Positions 7,213 through 7,721 of a stretch of DNA of 7,721 nt are shown here, in pieces (position 1 is the stretch's first letter; each line of letters starts with the position of its first letter). Below the pieces are notes generated by a model. The model was not told where the DNA came from and searched no databases. It saw only the letters and a program-made list of their open reading frames with translations. The translations under genes were made by a program, and so were the position numbers. Source of the stretch: Bacteriovoracaceae bacterium UBA1511 (GTDB lineage: Bacteria; Bdellovibrionota; Bacteriovoracia; Bacteriovoracales; Bacteriovoracaceae); the NCBI GenBank assembly GCA_002323535.1, contig DCQT01000059.1, positions 1,271 to 8,991 of the forward strand, in the 5' to 3' direction.

Positions 7213-7721
7213 TATCTTAACAAGTCAGTATAAACAAAAATTATATCTGAACCTAGAAATTTTTTAACCTGTTCATAATCATTTATAGTGTACAAAAACA
7301 ATTTTATACCCAAAAACCTTAACAGCCTAACCGCTATTGATGAAAACATTCCCCCACTTATTGCTCTGTAATCTATAGTCACGCCAAACGGTCTTAAATA
7401 AAGAGCTCTGGCAATCGATCTAATACTAAGATTAACCTTCAATATACATGCAAGAAAACCCCTAGACTGTACTTCTTCACACATCTTTCTCGAAAAGGAC
7501 TCTACTATAATACGTTTTTTAAACTTAAAAGCTCGATCGAGTATATCTAAATTTCTAATCTTATCTGTTACTAAAATTTTATTTTTATTATTTTCAAAAA
7601 AATTAAGTCCAAATACTGGTGGGTCAAGATCGTAGAATTTTTGATAAAAATTTTTCCATAGTAATATTAAAGGAGTTAATAAAAATGAATTAAAAAGTTT
7701 ATATAAAAAAATATGATATCT
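7212..7721 (-). CDS. Probable glycerophosphodiester phosphodiesterase, C-terminal part (5' end outside window)
   Basis: The frame is open without a stop to the right edge, giving 169 visible residues. The ATG at 7484 is only an internal Met with no ribosome binding site, because conserved sequence precedes it. Numbered from the edge, the C-terminal part reads as the last four strand-helix units of a GDPD TIM barrel: IIVESFS (71-77), like the typical IQSF strand; FLACILKV; FGVTIDYRAI (112-121); then LFLYTIND (141-148) and DIIFVYTDLLR (159-169). The last two correspond to the GDPD endings V.WTVND and GVDGIITD.P, with Tyr in place of the usual Trp. GDPDs hydrolyse glycerophosphodiesters to glycerol-3-phosphate and an alcohol. 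The catalytic His-Arg-Gly-Glu and metal ligands would lie outside the window and cannot be checked. A hydrophobic stretch at residues 4-22 could be a membrane segment or an insertion in the barrel. The gene is followed 14 bases later by the phosphoglycerol transferase, which supports a role in glycerophosphate chemistry. Confidence 0.68.
   Translation of the reverse strand, partial: RYHIFLYKLFNSFLLTPLILLWKNFYQKFYDLDPPVFGLNFFENNKNKILVTDKIRNLDILDRAFKFKKRIIVESFSRKMCEEVQSRGFLACILKVNLSIRSIARALYLRPFGVTIDYRAISGGMFSSIAVRLLRFLGIKLFLYTINDYEQVKKFLGSDIIFVYTDLLR

Noticed and set aside
7212..7484. A complete 90-residue small protein starting at ATG 7484.
   Set aside because: The frame is open and GDPD-like upstream of this Met to the window edge, so it is the tail of a longer gene.

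Overview
The window is AT-rich (by eye about one third G+C) and lysine-rich in its coding. It reads as a piece of a Gram-negative chromosome: it has a full-length bacterial SMC condensin gene together with a LolA-type periplasmic lipoprotein carrier, which implies an outer membrane. The low G+C and the mixture of housekeeping genes with a poorly conserved lysine-rich protein would fit a Bacteriovorax/Halobacteriovorax-like member of the Bdellovibrionota. That placement is only an impression and was not tested.

Layout. (1) Positions 1-1021, plus strand: the 3' part of an unrecognised, strongly basic, coiled-coil protein. Its frame is open to the left edge, so the true start lies outside the window. 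(2) Positions 1002-1625, minus strand: lolA, convergent with the first gene and overlapping its 3' end by 20 bases. (3) Positions 1633-5304, minus strand: smc, directly upstream of lolA; the ribosome binding site of lolA overlaps the smc stop codon. (4) Positions 5305-5433: a 129-base gap holding a probable smc promoter, a short palindrome and the smc ribosome binding site. (5) Positions 5434-7197, minus strand: a five-helix membrane enzyme of the LtaS/OpgB phosphoglycerol transferase type (alkaline phosphatase/sulfatase fold). (6) Positions 7212 to the right edge, minus strand: the C-terminal half of a probable glycerophosphodiester phosphodiesterase. It lies 14 bases upstream of gene 5, and its stop codon is fused to the ribosome binding site of gene 5.

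Two functional pairs stand out. smc-lolA joins chromosome organisation to outer-membrane lipoprotein delivery in one translationally coupled unit. The GDPD-transferase pair joins an enzyme likely to cut glycerophosphodiesters to one likely to transfer glycerol phosphate from phosphatidylglycerol onto a glycan or polymer outside the inner membrane. This suggests a small phosphoglycerol-decoration or recycling module in a bacterium with an outer membrane. No mobile elements, RNA genes, CRISPR arrays or clear intrinsic terminators were seen. I found no convincing wholly new system; the best candidates for follow-up are the phosphoglycerol pair, the smc-lolA coupling, a small in-frame duplication in the SMC hinge, and the unknown basic coiled-coil gene.
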